A DNA stretch of 64,000 bases, taken from Agromyces bracchium. GTDB taxonomy: Bacteria > Actinomycetota > Actinomycetes > Actinomycetales > Microbacteriaceae. Positions 45,236-53,875 of this stretch are shown one piece after another. The position numbers were made by a program, and so were the translations under genes. The stretch is taken from assembly GCF_009709675.1 (NCBI RefSeq), contig NZ_WMLB01000042.1:106581-170580 (forward strand). The letters are read 5' to 3'. The notes under the pieces are model-generated. The model was not told the origin of the DNA. It saw only the letters and a program-made list of their open reading frames with translations, and ran no database searches. Within the stretch, counting starts at the first letter, position 1. Each line of letters begins with the position of its first letter.

Positions 45236-46945
45236 ATGGGGGAGGACTCGCACGCGACGACGCCCGAGGGTCAGGCGCAGGTCAGTGGGCGACGGCGACG
45301 GATGTCTCGGCCCTTCGCCGGCCTGACGCGTCGCAACGTCGCCGGTGAGGTCGGCGCGGGGGTGACGCTGCTCGCGATCGCGGTGCCGTTGAACATCGGG
45401 TACGCGCAGATCGCGGGCCTGCCGCCGACGGCCGGGCTCTACGCGTTGGTGGTCCCGGCGATCGTGTTCGCCCTGGTCGCGTCGTCGCGCCAGCTGGTCG
45501 CGTCACCGGATGCCGCGGCATCCGCCCTGGTCGCGTCATCGATCGGCGGACTCGCGCTCGCGGGCGACGCGGACTACGCGACGATGGCGCTCGCGCAGGC
45601 GATCATCTGCGCCGTCGTGTTCATCCTGTGCGCGGTGTTCAAGCTCGGGTTCCTGGCGAGCTTCCTGTCGAAGCCGGTGCTCGTCGGGTTCATCGCCGGA
45701 CTGGCGCTGGACATCCTGGTCAGCCAGGTCGCGAAGATGCTGGGGGTCTCGATCGACTCGAGCAAGGAGTTCGTCGAGAAGCTCGCCGAGCTCGGCGCGA
45801 ACCTCGTTGAGACGGATGCCTGGTCGGTCGGGATCGCGGTCGTGTCGATCCTCATCCTGGTGGTCGGCCGCCGGGTGGCGCGCCTCGTGCCGTGGGCGCT
45901 CGTCGTGCTCGTCACGTCGACGATCGCCGTGGTGCTGCTCGATCTCGACGGAGCCGGCGTCGACGTGCTCGGCGAGGTGCCCGCAGGCCCGCCGACCCTG
46001 ACGTGGCCGGTGCTCGACTGGACGACCTGGGTCGCGCTGGTGCCCTCGGCGCTCGCGCTCGTGCTGGTCACGATCGCCGAGGGGCTGCTCGTGGCGCGCG
46101 CCTACGCGGAGCGGCACGGCTACCGCGACGGGCCGAACCGCGACCTGCTTGCGTTCGGCCTCGGCAATCTCGCCGCCGGCGCGACCGGCGGGTACGTCGT
46201 CGGGGCATCCGCGTCCCGGACCGCGGCGATGGACCTCGCCGGTTCGCGGACGCAGCTTCCCGCGGTGGTGGCGGCGGTCGGCACCCTGCTGCTGCTGGTG
46301 TTCGGCACGGCGTTGCTGGCCGACATCCCGTCGCCGGCGATCGGCGCGGTCGTCGCGGTCGCGGTCGTTCCCCTGCTCGGCCTGCGGGAGTTCGCCGGGC
46401 TCTGGCGCTCCGCCCGGTTCGAGTTCGCGATCGCCATCGTGTGCTTCGCCGTCACCCTGTTCGTCGGGGCGATCCCCGGCATCCTCGTCGCGTTCGTGCT
46501 CGCGCTGGTGAACCTCGCGCGCCGGGCCGCGCGCCCCTCGCTCGACGTCCTCGCCGAGGACGACCACCCGACGGACTCGCTGCTCGACCCCGCACCGGCG
46601 GGGGCGGTGACCGCGCCCGGCGTGGTTGTCGTCCGCCTCGGAGCCCCCCTGTTCTTCGCCAACGCGTCGTCGTTCTCGGATGCCGCGAAGGCCGCGGTCG
46701 AGCATGCTGCGACCCCCGTGCGCCATCTCGTCCTCGACTGCGAGGCGATCACCGACCTGGATGTCACGGGCGCCGAGTCGCTTCGGGGCGTGCAACGCTG
46801 GCTCGGCGAGCACGACGTCACGCTCGCGTACAGCCGCGTCCATCCGTACGTCCGACGTCTGCTCGACGGGTTCGGCCTGCTCGACGGCGTCGCCGTGTAC
46901 GACACCAACCGGGCCGCGGTGGCTGGCGTCGCCGCGAGCGACTGA
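45236..46945 (+). CDS. SulP-family anion transporter with STAS domain
   Basis: A 569-residue protein. About 11-12 helices of the SulP/SLC26 fold include the family pattern AGVTLLAIAVPLNIGYAQIAGLPPTAGLYA-type start (here GVTLLAIAVPLNIGYAQ) and SGVGxSASRTA-like VVGASASRTAAMDLAGSRTQLP. A C-terminal STAS domain (about 455-569) follows, with LVLDCEAITDLDVTGAESL. Members carry sulfate, bicarbonate or other anions; specificity is unknown. The ATG follows GGGGAGGAG. The preceding DUF1254 gene is probably in the same transcript. Confidence 0.92.
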   Translation: MGEDSHATTPEGQAQVSGRRRRMSRPFAGLTRRNVAGEVGAGVTLLAIAVPLNIGYAQIAGLPPTAGLYALVVPAIVFALVASSRQLVASPDAAASALVASSIGGLALAGDADYATMALAQAIICAVVFILCAVFKLGFLASFLSKPVLVGFIAGLALDILVSQVAKMLGVSIDSSKEFVEKLAELGANLVETDAWSVGIAVVSILILVVGRRVARLVPWALVVLVTSTIAVVLLDLDGAGVDVLGEVPAGPPTLTWPVLDWTTWVALVPSALALVLVTIAEGLLVARAYAERHGYRDGPNRDLLAFGLGNLAAGATGGYVVGASASRTAAMDLAGSRTQLPAVVAAVGTLLLLVFGTALLADIPSPAIGAVVAVAVVPLLGLREFAGLWRSARFEFAIAIVCFAVTLFVGAIPGILVAFVLALVNLARRAARPSLDVLAEDDHPTDSLLDPAPAGAVTAPGVVVVRLGAPLFFANASSFSDAAKAAVEHAATPVRHLVLDCEAITDLDVTGAESLRGVQRWLGEHDVTLAYSRVHPYVRRLLDGFGLLDGVAVYDTNRAAVAGVAASD

Positions 46946-47023
46946 CGCATTCGGGATGTCGTCACGATCGGCGGGTGCGAAGTCCGCTGCACCCGCATGA
47001 ACTGACGACGACTGCCGCCGCCG

Positions 47024-47962
47024 TCAGTGCGAGCGGGCAGGCGCGGTCTCGGTCTGGCCTTCGCCGCGTCCCCGCTGCTTCTGCGCGGTGCGGAACGCGA
47101 GGAACGCGATCAGGGTGGACAGTGCCAGCACGAGCACCGCGGGCACGCCCGCTTCGGTGCCGAACTCGCCTCCGGTGAGCCAGTCGGGCGCGCCGGGGGT
47201 CGGGGCGAGGTAGGTGAACGAGTTCGAGTGCGCCGGGAGGCCGCTGACGGAGATGCCGTACAGGTTGCCCATCGCGAAGTTCCAGCCGGTGTGGATGCCG
47301 ATCACGAGCCACAGCGAGCCGAGCCGGAGCACGACGAACGACGCGAACAGGGCCCAGAGGAGGATCGTCGCGAACGGCAGCGGGTCGAACGCGAAGTGCA
47401 CCACTGTGAAGAGCAGGGCGGGAAGGAGCACCGCGAGCCAGCCGGGGAGCTGGTACGCGGAGTTCTGGAGCAGGAATCCGCGGGTCGCCACTTCCTCCGT
47501 GCCGGCCTGCACGGTGACGAACACCACGATGAGCACGAGGAGCGGGATCGCGCCGCCACCTGAGGCGCCGCCGGTGGGCCCGTCGACCGGTTCGAGGTTG
47601 CCGGTGAGCAGCAGGAAGCCGATCGGGATCGACTGGAGCAGGATGCCACCGACGATGCCGATCAGCATGACGACGAGACCCCTGCCCGGTCGGCGAAGAC
47701 CCAGGGTCTTGGGGTTGCGACGTTCGAACAGCCAGACCCAGAGCAAGATGGCGCCGAGCAGCGCCGCGAATCCGATGGCCTCGTGCAGTTGTGCGGCGGC
47801 GGAGCCCTCGTCGACCGGCCACTGCCTGCTCAGGGCTGCGGCCGATATGGCTTGGATGACGAAGATCCCGACGAAGAGGACGAGGAGGTAGGCGAGCCAC
47901 CATCGCGTGACGCGCTTGCCTGCGGCAGCGTCCTGGACGAAGGCGAGGGTACGGATCGACAT
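47024..47962 (-). CDS. CPBP-family intramembrane protease (copy 1)
   Basis: A 312-residue polytopic protein of the CPBP (Abi/Rce1-like) family. The catalytic glutamates are in GTEEVATRGFLL, followed by LFTVVHF and HTGWNFAMGN, which supply the conserved His residues. The family cleaves prenylated or other membrane peptides and is often linked to bacteriocin immunity. AAGGAG lies before the ATG. It sits 25 bp downstream of a second CPBP gene in the same direction, so the pair forms an operon. Confidence 0.88.
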   Translation of the reverse strand: MSIRTLAFVQDAAAGKRVTRWWLAYLLVLFVGIFVIQAISAAALSRQWPVDEGSAAAQLHEAIGFAALLGAILLWVWLFERRNPKTLGLRRPGRGLVVMLIGIVGGILLQSIPIGFLLLTGNLEPVDGPTGGASGGGAIPLLVLIVVFVTVQAGTEEVATRGFLLQNSAYQLPGWLAVLLPALLFTVVHFAFDPLPFATILLWALFASFVVLRLGSLWLVIGIHTGWNFAMGNLYGISVSGLPAHSNSFTYLAPTPGAPDWLTGGEFGTEAGVPAVLVLALSTLIAFLAFRTAQKQRGRGEGQTETAPARSH

Positions 47963-47987
47963 CGGGGCTCCTTGTCGTTGCGACGCT

Positions 47988-48809
47988 TCAGGGGGTCTGG
48001 GACGGCGACGGTGCGGTCGCGTGCTCGTCTCCCGCGACGGGGATGCGATCGCGCTTCTCGGGGTCGGGTGCGTAGACGAGCGTGGCGGCACTGCCGTCTC
48101 GCCAGATCAGCTTCACGTAGACGAGGACGAGCGCGACGATGAGGACGCGGGAGAGCATGCCGGGGATGCCGCCCTCGGGCCCGTAGGCGCCGCCGTTGAG
48201 GAGTTCGTTGCCGATCGACTCGGAGGTGAGCCATCCGGGCCATTGCGTGTTGCCGCTGACCGGGAAACCCCACAGTGCCTGGCTGAGGTTCCACGAGATG
48301 TGCAGGAACAGCGGCAGCCAGATCGATCGGGTGGCCACGAACGCGACGCCGTAGATGACGCCGCCGAGCGCGGTGCCGAAGGCGCCGATGAGCGTCGCGT
48401 TCTCGTTGGTGAGGTGGACGGCACCGAAGAGCAGCGCGGTCGCCGCGATCGCGATCCACCGCCCCGCGGGCACCTTTCGCAGCAGGATGATCGCGCCGCT
48501 GAGCAGCAGCACGCGGAACATGATCTCCTCGAAGAGCGCGAACCCGGCGATCTCGCCGAGCACGCCGCCGATCGAGGACCAATCCGTGTCGGCGCCCGAG
48601 ACCTCGATCGCGCCGAGCAGGCGCTCGGCGAGGAACACCAGCGTGATCGCGACGAACGGGATGACGAGGCCGACGGGGATGTCGAGCGGCGTCCACCTGG
48701 TGATGGTGATGCCCATGCTCCGCCACACCGGTCGGTCGTGGCGGGCGTACCAGATGATCGCGAAGATCCCGGATGCCGCGGACAGCACGACCATCGACCA
48801 GAAGAACAT
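47988..48809 (-). CDS. CPBP-family intramembrane protease (copy 2)
   Basis: A 273-residue paralogue of the neighbouring gene. The EExxxR motif is FEEIMFRVLLL, and the His motifs are LFGAVHL and LHISWNLSQ. The two copies keep similar C-terminal segments (WPGWLTSESIGNELLNGGAYGPEGG here, PDWLTGGEFGTEAG in copy 1), pointing to tandem duplication. The frame starts at 48809 with a short leader helix. Substrate is unknown; bacteriocin self-immunity or protein maturation are the usual guesses. Confidence 0.85.
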   Translation of the reverse strand: MFFWSMVVLSAASGIFAIIWYARHDRPVWRSMGITITRWTPLDIPVGLVIPFVAITLVFLAERLLGAIEVSGADTDWSSIGGVLGEIAGFALFEEIMFRVLLLSGAIILLRKVPAGRWIAIAATALLFGAVHLTNENATLIGAFGTALGGVIYGVAFVATRSIWLPLFLHISWNLSQALWGFPVSGNTQWPGWLTSESIGNELLNGGAYGPEGGIPGMLSRVLIVALVLVYVKLIWRDGSAATLVYAPDPEKRDRIPVAGDEHATAPSPSQTP

Positions 48810-48931
48810 GCGGGGGAATCCTTCCGTCAGAACCGCCGGGCAGCCCGATTACCGGCCACGGTAGCGGACGGCAGAGTCCGGTACCAGTAGGGTGTGGCGC
48901 AGGCGAACGTGACGAGCATTCGGGGGAACGC

Positions 48932-49612
48932 ATGGACGTGGATATCTCTTCAGGACCGGCCTTCGCGATGGGCACCGTGACGCTGCCGCCGGGCGGGTCC
49001 GTGCGGGTCGAGGCCGGGGCCATGGCGATGACCCGCGGGGACGTCCAGATCGAGACGTCGACGCAGGGCGGCTTCCTCAAGGGCCTGCGGCGCAGCCTCG
49101 GCGGCGAGAGCTTCTTCGTCAACGACTTCCACTCGGGCAGCGGCGGCCAGGTCGGCGTCGCCGCCACCCTGCCCGGCGACATGACGAAGGTCGCGCTGGA
49201 CGGGGGGACCGCGCTGCTCGTCCAGTCGGGCTCCTGGGCCGCATCCGACCCGACGATCGACGTCGACTCGAAGTGGGGCGGCGGCAAGTCGTTCTTCAGC
49301 GGGGAGGGGCTGATCCTGCTTCGCTGCACCGGAACGGGCGACCTGCTGCTCTCGACCTACGGAGCGATCGTGCCTGCGGTCCTCGCCGCAGGCGAGACGA
49401 TGACGCTCGACACCGGACACGTCGTCGCCTTCGACGAGACCGTCCAGTATGCGGTTCGGAAGGCGGGCAGCTGGAAGTCGACGATCCTCGGCGGCGAAGG
49501 CCTCGTCACCGACTTCACCGGCCCCGGCCGGGTGTGGCTCCAGACGCGCTCGAGCTTCGACCTGATCGAGTGGATCAAGCGGGTCAACCCGCAGCGCTCC
49601 TCCAACTCGTAG
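48932..49612 (+). CDS. AIM24/TIGR00266-family protein
   Basis: A 226-residue beta-rich protein. VEAGAMAMTRGDVQIETSTQGGFLKGLRRSLGGESFFVNDF is the family signature. A glycine-rich repeat fold and GHVVAFDETVQYAVRKAG follow. Members have a double-psi-like beta-roll; in mitochondria AIM24 shapes inner membranes, but the bacterial role is unknown. The ATG follows GGGGGAACG. No clear partner is nearby. Confidence 0.86.
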   Translation: MDVDISSGPAFAMGTVTLPPGGSVRVEAGAMAMTRGDVQIETSTQGGFLKGLRRSLGGESFFVNDFHSGSGGQVGVAATLPGDMTKVALDGGTALLVQSGSWAASDPTIDVDSKWGGGKSFFSGEGLILLRCTGTGDLLLSTYGAIVPAVLAAGETMTLDTGHVVAFDETVQYAVRKAGSWKSTILGGEGLVTDFTGPGRVWLQTRSSFDLIEWIKRVNPQRSSNS

Positions 49613-49782
49613 GCTCATCGCCGATCTGAATCAGCGTGGCGCCGAGGTCTCGGCCGGCCAGCGCCCCACGACCTCCGCGGCGTGGCGCGCCGCGCCGCGC
49701 CGCCGCGCGGGCTGTGCATCGCCCTAACATGTGGCGCAGCCGCGGTGCCCATCGCGGCAATCCCTCGCAAAGGAGCGCAACA

Positions 49783-50139
49783 ATGGCAGGTCAACGTCCC
49801 GGCGGCGTCACGCTCGTCGCCGTGCTCGCATGGCTCAACGGTGCGATCGCGATCATCAGCGGCATCATCCACCTCTTCGGCGACGGCTTCGGCTCCTTGC
49901 CCGCGTGGCTGACCATCGTGATCGGAGCCGTCACCATCGCCGTCAGCCTCGGGCTGTTCCGCGGCAGCAACACGTCGCGCATCATCATGACCGTCGTCTT
50001 CGTGCTGAACGCGGCGATCGCCGTCTACGGCGTGTTCACCTTCGGGAACGGGTTCTGGGGACCGCTCATCCAGGGCATCATCGCCCTGATCGGTCTCGGC
50101 CTGCTGTGGACCCGCAGGGCGAACGAGTTCTTCGACTGA
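49783..50139 (+). CDS. Small four-helix membrane protein, paralogue family A
   Basis: A 118-residue membrane protein related to those at 15232 and 15701. The same GLFRGSNTSRIIMTVVFVLNA segment and the C-terminal GLLWTRRANEFFD are present. It belongs to the group of small bacterial membrane proteins often labelled DUF7144-like or simply hypothetical; the function is unknown. AAAGGAG stands before the ATG. A strong hairpin follows. Confidence 0.74.
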   Translation: MAGQRPGGVTLVAVLAWLNGAIAIISGIIHLFGDGFGSLPAWLTIVIGAVTIAVSLGLFRGSNTSRIIMTVVFVLNAAIAVYGVFTFGNGFWGPLIQGIIALIGLGLLWTRRANEFFD

Positions 50140-50151
50140 CATCCGCCTTCC

Positions 50152-50184
50152 GACGGGGCCCGGCGCGCTGCGCCGGGCCCCGTC
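50152..50184. terminator. Bidirectional hairpin terminator
   Basis: GACGGGGCCCGGCGC (50152-50166) pairs perfectly with 50170-50184 around a GCT loop, between convergent genes. Confidence 0.78.
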
Positions 50185-50225
50185 GCTGTGAGCGGCTCGC
50201 CGCGGGATCCGCAGACGCCGATCGC

Positions 50226-50564
50226 TCAGTCGCGGGGGACCGCGAACGAGATCCCGAAGGTGACTCGCTCGCCGTCGAGCTCGCCGGGCCACTTGCACAC
50301 GCTCACGTCACCAGCGCCCTCGATCTGCTCGTGCGTGTACAACGGCTCGCCGCTGTCGAGTACGTGCCAATCGTTCGCCTGCAGGGTCGCTGCCGTTTCC
50401 GGTGATTCCGCGGCCGGACCGAAGTCGGCGTCGGTCCTACCCTGCACCGAACCTCCCGCGAAGCGATCCATCCGCTCGCTGCCCCAGAGGTAGGTGCCTG
50501 TCTCGTCCTTCACCCACAGGTAGAACGGGACGTTCTTGAACGGCTCGAGGTCGGTGATGCGCAT
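50226..50564 (-). CDS. Single-domain PAS-like protein
   Basis: A 112-residue protein that looks like one stand-alone PAS domain: NVPFYLWVKDETGTYLWGSERMDRFAGGSVQGRTDADF and a later HEQIEGAGDVSVCKWP strand region. There is no attached kinase or output domain. It may sense a small ligand or redox state and act through a partner. GAGGAGG lies 5 bases before the ATG. It is the last host gene before the tRNA-Phe integrated element. Confidence 0.68.
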   Translation of the reverse strand: MRITDLEPFKNVPFYLWVKDETGTYLWGSERMDRFAGGSVQGRTDADFGPAAESPETAATLQANDWHVLDSGEPLYTHEQIEGAGDVSVCKWPGELDGERVTFGISFAVPRD

Positions 50565-50763
50565 CGTGCCTCCTCGGAGAGCGCGGCCCGGCGACGCGGA
50601 CGTGCGTGCGCGCCAGACGCTACCACCGGCGCTCGCGCGCCGCGCGAGACCTTCGGCCTGCTCGGATCGGGGCGGGAGTGCGACCTCGCCGGACGCCCGC
50701 CCATCCCGCGGGACGAAGTGGTTCTGGCGGCCGGCCATCCAGGACGCATCTCCTGCAAACGCG

Positions 50764-50786
50764 AAAACCCCCGGCGAACCGGGGGT
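50764..50786 (-). terminator. Original tRNA-operon terminator, displaced by insertion
   Basis: On this strand ACCCCCGG-TTCG-CCGGGGGT followed by TTT is an ideal intrinsic terminator. It lies just beyond the left copy of the tRNA-Phe 3' half, so it is probably the native terminator of the tRNA operon, now 7.2 kb from the promoter. Confidence 0.72.
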
Positions 50787-50797
50787 CTTCATTTCGA

Positions 50798-50842
50798 TGT
50801 GGCTCCGACCGGCATCGATCCGGTGACCTTTCGATTTTCAGT
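50798..50842. repeat. attL: left 45-bp repeat (tRNA-Phe 3' half)
   Basis: The segment is identical to 57998-58042 and consists of the 3' half of tRNA-Phe from the anticodon loop to three bases past the discriminator. Identity stops at 50843. A tRNA fragment outside any tRNA gene, together with an integrase, marks an attachment site. Confidence 0.85.
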
Positions 50843-51164
50843 GAGCCTGGGCGGTTTTCACTCAGTTCTTGTTGGTGAGATATCGCTTTGATCAGGGATT
50901 CTTCGAAACGGTCACAGTTGGTTTCAGTTCGTTTTCGCGCACCTAATGGCACGTTAATGGCACAGAATCAGCTCGAGGCGAGAGTCAGCTCGTGCGATCT
51001 CCGTGTGATTGTTGGCGCCAAATGGCTGTGCTCCATTGTCGCTCCTTGTTGCCCTCGAACGGCCGAGGGATCCCGCACCCAGCCGGCGGGCGCGGCGCGA
51101 TTGATGGCCCTGTAGACGGTCACTCGAGCGTCGCCGGCGGAACGGTTGTCGGGCGCGTGACGCG
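50843..51164. other. Left end of the element, no clear gene
   Basis: About 320 bp without a convincing gene. It holds two 9-bp repeats (50944-50963) that match a pair near the integrase. On the minus strand around 51040-51140 a frame with DARVTVYRAINRA resembles the helix-turn-helix of a resolvase but lacks the rest, so it may be a relic. Confidence 0.45.
50944..50963 (+). repeat. Arm-type direct repeats, left
   Basis: TAATGGCAC occurs twice, at 50944-50952 and 50955-50963, at an 11-bp period, 102 bp inside attL. The same motif and spacing appear at 57907-57926 near the other end. Paired short repeats inside both ends suit arm-type binding sites of a tyrosine integrase or excisionase. Confidence 0.55.
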
Positions 51165-51269
51165 TCAGCAGCTGGGTTCGTCGGCGGGGTCCGGCAGGTA
51201 GGCGGTGAGGTCGACCGGGACCGGCACTCGTGGTTGAGACTCGAGCGACGCTGCAGCGGGATCATCCAC
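51165..51269 (-). CDS. 34-aa peptide downstream of sigma factor operon
   Basis: A short frame starting with GTG after a strong GAAGAGGAG site encodes a 34-residue peptide beginning MDDPAAASLESQPR and ending DPADEPSC. It is rich in Pro, Asp and Ala, with one Cys at the very end. It starts 14 bp after the stop codon of the membrane protein gene, so it belongs to the same transcript. No family is recognised. It could be a signalling or modified peptide, or chance coding; the ribosome site and position argue for a real gene. Confidence 0.42.
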   Translation of the reverse strand: MDDPAAASLESQPRVPVPVDLTAYLPDPADEPSC

Positions 51270-51283
51270 GTGCTGACTCCTCT

Positions 51284-51784
51284 TCAGTCGTTCGGGGCGA
51301 GGCCGAGTCGCCGGCAGAACGGCTCGTGAGCTTCGCGCTGCTCGTTCGGGAACACCGCGGTCACGCCGTCCAAGCGCAGACATGCCTCGAGCGGTGGGAT
51401 CTCGTACTCGATCCCGTCGACGGGCGGTTGGGTGGCGTGTGGGCCGACGGCGCCGATCCGCCACACGGCCGCGCACATGTCGAGCGCGTCCGCTTCCTGC
51501 AGTCGGATGGTGCCATCGGGTGCTTCGGCGGCAGGTGCCCCGGCAGTGACGAACGCGGAGTTCGGATCTGGTTCGCTGTAACAGTAGGCGGCGTTGTCTC
51601 TGAGCACGGGGTTCGCCAGCACAGCCCAGGCGGCTCCCATCCCGGCGACACCCACCAGCCCGATCGCTCCGATGATCGTCACCCGCCGCTGGAGTGTGCG
51701 TCGCCGATCCTCTGCCGCTGCGCGTGCGAGCAGCGTTCGCTCGAGTGCGGCGTAGTCCTGTTCGGTCGGTTCGATGGATCGCAT
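51284..51784 (-). CDS. Membrane-anchored partner of ECF sigma factor
   Basis: A 166-residue protein. The N-terminal ~32 residues are cytoplasmic and charged, followed by one transmembrane helix (RVTIIGAIGLVGVAGMGAAWAVL, residues about 34-56) and an extracytoplasmic part with four Cys residues. This layout fits an anti-sigma factor or a membrane sensor, although no zinc-binding HxxxCxxC motif is visible. Its start overlaps the sigma-factor stop codon by one base, so the two are coupled. The function as anti-sigma factor is inferred from position only. Confidence 0.6.
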   Translation of the reverse strand: MRSIEPTEQDYAALERTLLARAAAEDRRRTLQRRVTIIGAIGLVGVAGMGAAWAVLANPVLRDNAAYCYSEPDPNSAFVTAGAPAAEAPDGTIRLQEADALDMCAAVWRIGAVGPHATQPPVDGIEYEIPPLEACLRLDGVTAVFPNEQREAHEPFCRRLGLAPND

Positions 51785-52335
51785 CAGCTTCCCCCTTCCG
51801 TGTAGGCCGCGGCATCCGCTCGTAGCAGCGCCCGCGCCCGGCCGAGCCGATTGCGGACGGAGCCGTGGCTGATGCCGAGCGCATCGGCGGCATCTTGGTA
51901 GGTGAGGCCGTCAACCGCGCACAGGCGCAGGATCTCTTGGTCGATCGGCTCGAGGCGGGCGACCGACGCATCAATGCGCGCCATGAGCTGGGCGCGAACC
52001 GCGTTGGCCTCGGGTTCGGAGTCCGTTCCGCTCTGCAGGTCGGTGGGCAGGCTCTGGGTCCTGCGCCGGTAATTGTGTCGGCGGCGGTTGGCGGACAGGT
52101 GCCGGGTGCACACCAGCAGCCAGGGCAGCGCCGAGGTGCCCGCGACCTGGATCTTCCGGCGCTTCTTCCACAGCAGCAGGAACACGTCCTGCATGAGCTC
52201 TTCCGCGTCGGCACGCGAACCCGTCTCGAGGAAGGCGCGCGCGAACACCACTCGGCAGTACTGCTCGTACAGCGCCGAAAGCGCGCGCGTGTCGCCCTCG
52301 CCCGCCCGCCTCAACAGCTCCGCATCGTCAGCCAT
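51784..52335 (-). CDS. ECF-type RNA polymerase sigma factor
   Basis: A 183-residue sigma-70 family protein. Region 2 is residues about 8-75 (LYEQYCRVVFARAFLETGSRADAEELMQDVFLLLW) and region 4 about 120-170 (LEPIDQEILRLCAVDGLTYQDAADALGISHGSVRNRLGRAR). It directs RNA polymerase to a small regulon, probably including its own operon. GGGAG precedes the ATG. An ECF sigma factor inside a 7-kb element is unusual and suggests that the element controls its own cargo. Confidence 0.9.
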   Translation of the reverse strand: MADDAELLRRAGEGDTRALSALYEQYCRVVFARAFLETGSRADAEELMQDVFLLLWKKRRKIQVAGTSALPWLLVCTRHLSANRRRHNYRRRTQSLPTDLQSGTDSEPEANAVRAQLMARIDASVARLEPIDQEILRLCAVDGLTYQDAADALGISHGSVRNRLGRARALLRADAAAYTEGGS

Positions 52336-52469
52336 GCCACTCCCGTCGGATCACCTACTGAAGGATGTCCGGCCAACGGGAACCGTCTCAAACTCGCACC
52401 CACTGGGGGATCCTGGTCGCGTCGAGTAGCTACCCGAGGTCCCCGCGTCGTCTCGCGTCCGGACCGCCT

Positions 52470-53003
52470 TCACGTGGCGAGGCCGGAGTCTGCCCACCAG
52501 GCGGGTGCCTGCACGATCAGCAGTGTGACCGCACCCAGGACTGCGGCCGCCGCGATGACGATCGCGCCCACGGCATGCCGCAGACGCCGGTCCTGGTTCC
52601 GGCGCGCATTGCGGAAGGCGATGATCCCAAGACCGGTGGACCAGACTCCAACCAGGACAACGATCCCTGCCGTCGCGATCAAGAGCGTCGAGCCGACGAG
52701 CGTCGCCAGCGCGGCGGGCAGGGCAATCGCGATGGCCAAGCACGCTGCCGCCGCCGCGAGGGCGATCGTCGCCTGGACCAGCGCCGACACCGCCAAGTAG
52801 TTCGTGGGAGACGTCGGATCGAGGTCCCGGTAGCTCTTCAAGTACGCCACAAGCTCGGAGTCCTCGGGCTTGGGTCGGAACTCCGTATCAGACCATTCGT
52901 TGCCGTCCCACCAGCGCTCCAGGTCGGGCGCTTCGGGGTCCTCATACCAACCCGCTGCATTCGCGCTGGGCTCGAGATTGTCGCGATCGACCCCAGATGC
53001 CAT
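52470..53003 (-). CDS. DUF2510 membrane protein
   Basis: A 177-residue protein. The N-terminal GWYEDPEAPDLERWWDGNEWSD is a DUF2510 motif. A charged linker and then three or four hydrophobic helices follow (TIALAAAAACLAIAIALPAALATL, IATAGIVVLVGVW, AVGAIVIAAAAVLGAVTLLIV). DUF2510 proteins are common in actinobacteria, with unknown function. TACGGT ends 7 nt before the ATG, indicating a leaderless start. It is divergent from the next small membrane-protein gene. Confidence 0.75.
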   Translation of the reverse strand: MASGVDRDNLEPSANAAGWYEDPEAPDLERWWDGNEWSDTEFRPKPEDSELVAYLKSYRDLDPTSPTNYLAVSALVQATIALAAAAACLAIAIALPAALATLVGSTLLIATAGIVVLVGVWSTGLGIIAFRNARRNQDRRLRHAVGAIVIAAAAVLGAVTLLIVQAPAWWADSGLAT

Positions 53004-53109
53004 GCCCTGAACCGTACCTTGTCGCACGCCGAACTCCGTCCGCGCCGCCTTCCCGCTGCGTGATCATGCTTGCGGCCGCGAGCGCTCAGGTCCGACTACG
53101 CTCTTGCGC

Positions 53110-53649
53110 ATGCCAGGACTCGGGAAGGCGACATTCGGTCGGGAACTGGTGCGCCCTCTGCCAGCCCCGCGTTTCCAATTCACTCGGGCCGTGCCGATGC
53201 CCGTTCGAGTTGCCGCCTACCTTGAGTTGGGGCTGGCGGCCTTCGGTTTCCTTCTCCTGGCTACCACGCTGCTCTTCTTCGACTGGGACGCCTACGTCGC
53301 GGACTCGGTCGGGCCGTTCGAGCACAACGGGGTGCAACTCGAGGTCACTCCTGAGGGCGCCATGACCACCGCAGTCACAGGGCTCGCGCTGAACAGTGCA
53401 GGCGTGCTGCTCTCAGTGTTCTTCGCGGTCAGGGTGCTGCGCGGGGCGAATTGGGCTCGGATGTGGATAACCGTGCTGTTCGGCTTGGGTGTCATCGCGC
53501 AGTTCGTTTCGGCGCCAGACCCCGTCTTCGTGGCGACCGGTCTCGTAGAGCTCGTCGCGGTGATCCTGCTGTGGTTGCCTACGTCGAATCAGTTCTTCCG
53601 ATCCGTAAAGCAGGATCGGGCGAACTATCGGTCGCGACGGCTCGCATAG
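53110..53649 (+). CDS. Small membrane protein, paralogue family A (divergent member)
   Basis: A 179-residue protein. After a ~30-residue hydrophilic leader come four helices. The segment RVLRGANWARMWITVLFGLGVIAQF and the ending VAVILLWLPTSNQFFRSVK match the family seen at 15232, 15701 and 49783. The ATG at 53110 is chosen because TACGCT ends 7 nt upstream; translation from 53197 would remove the leader. It is the only member inside the integrated element, so it may have been captured from the host or be older cargo. Confidence 0.62.
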   Translation: MPGLGKATFGRELVRPLPAPRFQFTRAVPMPVRVAAYLELGLAAFGFLLLATTLLFFDWDAYVADSVGPFEHNGVQLEVTPEGAMTTAVTGLALNSAGVLLSVFFAVRVLRGANWARMWITVLFGLGVIAQFVSAPDPVFVATGLVELVAVILLWLPTSNQFFRSVKQDRANYRSRRLA

Positions 53650-53875
53650 GGATCGTGCGTGCTCAGAGACGCGAGGCAAGCTAGTCAGGTCAGGGGATGG
53701 CGCCCTTGCCGGCATCCCGGGCAGCGCCGGCGCCGTACGCGCGGGCCCGCGCCTCAGCATGCGATGCGAAGGCCGCCATTTAGCGCCAGCAATCAGAGCC
53801 ACCTCGCTGAGCCCGCACGGAGTGGTTCAGTGCATCGACTCATCGGGTCGACGGTCGCTAGGAACATTGCCCCAT
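53650..53875. other. Intergenic region before the palindrome array
   Basis: No supported gene. Together with the array it forms a 367-bp gap between the small membrane protein and the HTH gene. A GC-rich block at 53715-53760 gives only short frames without protein character. Confidence 0.4.

Noticed and set aside
51040..51140. Resolvase gene on the minus strand
   Set aside because: Only a short helix-turn-helix-like stretch is present, with no catalytic domain and no ribosome site.
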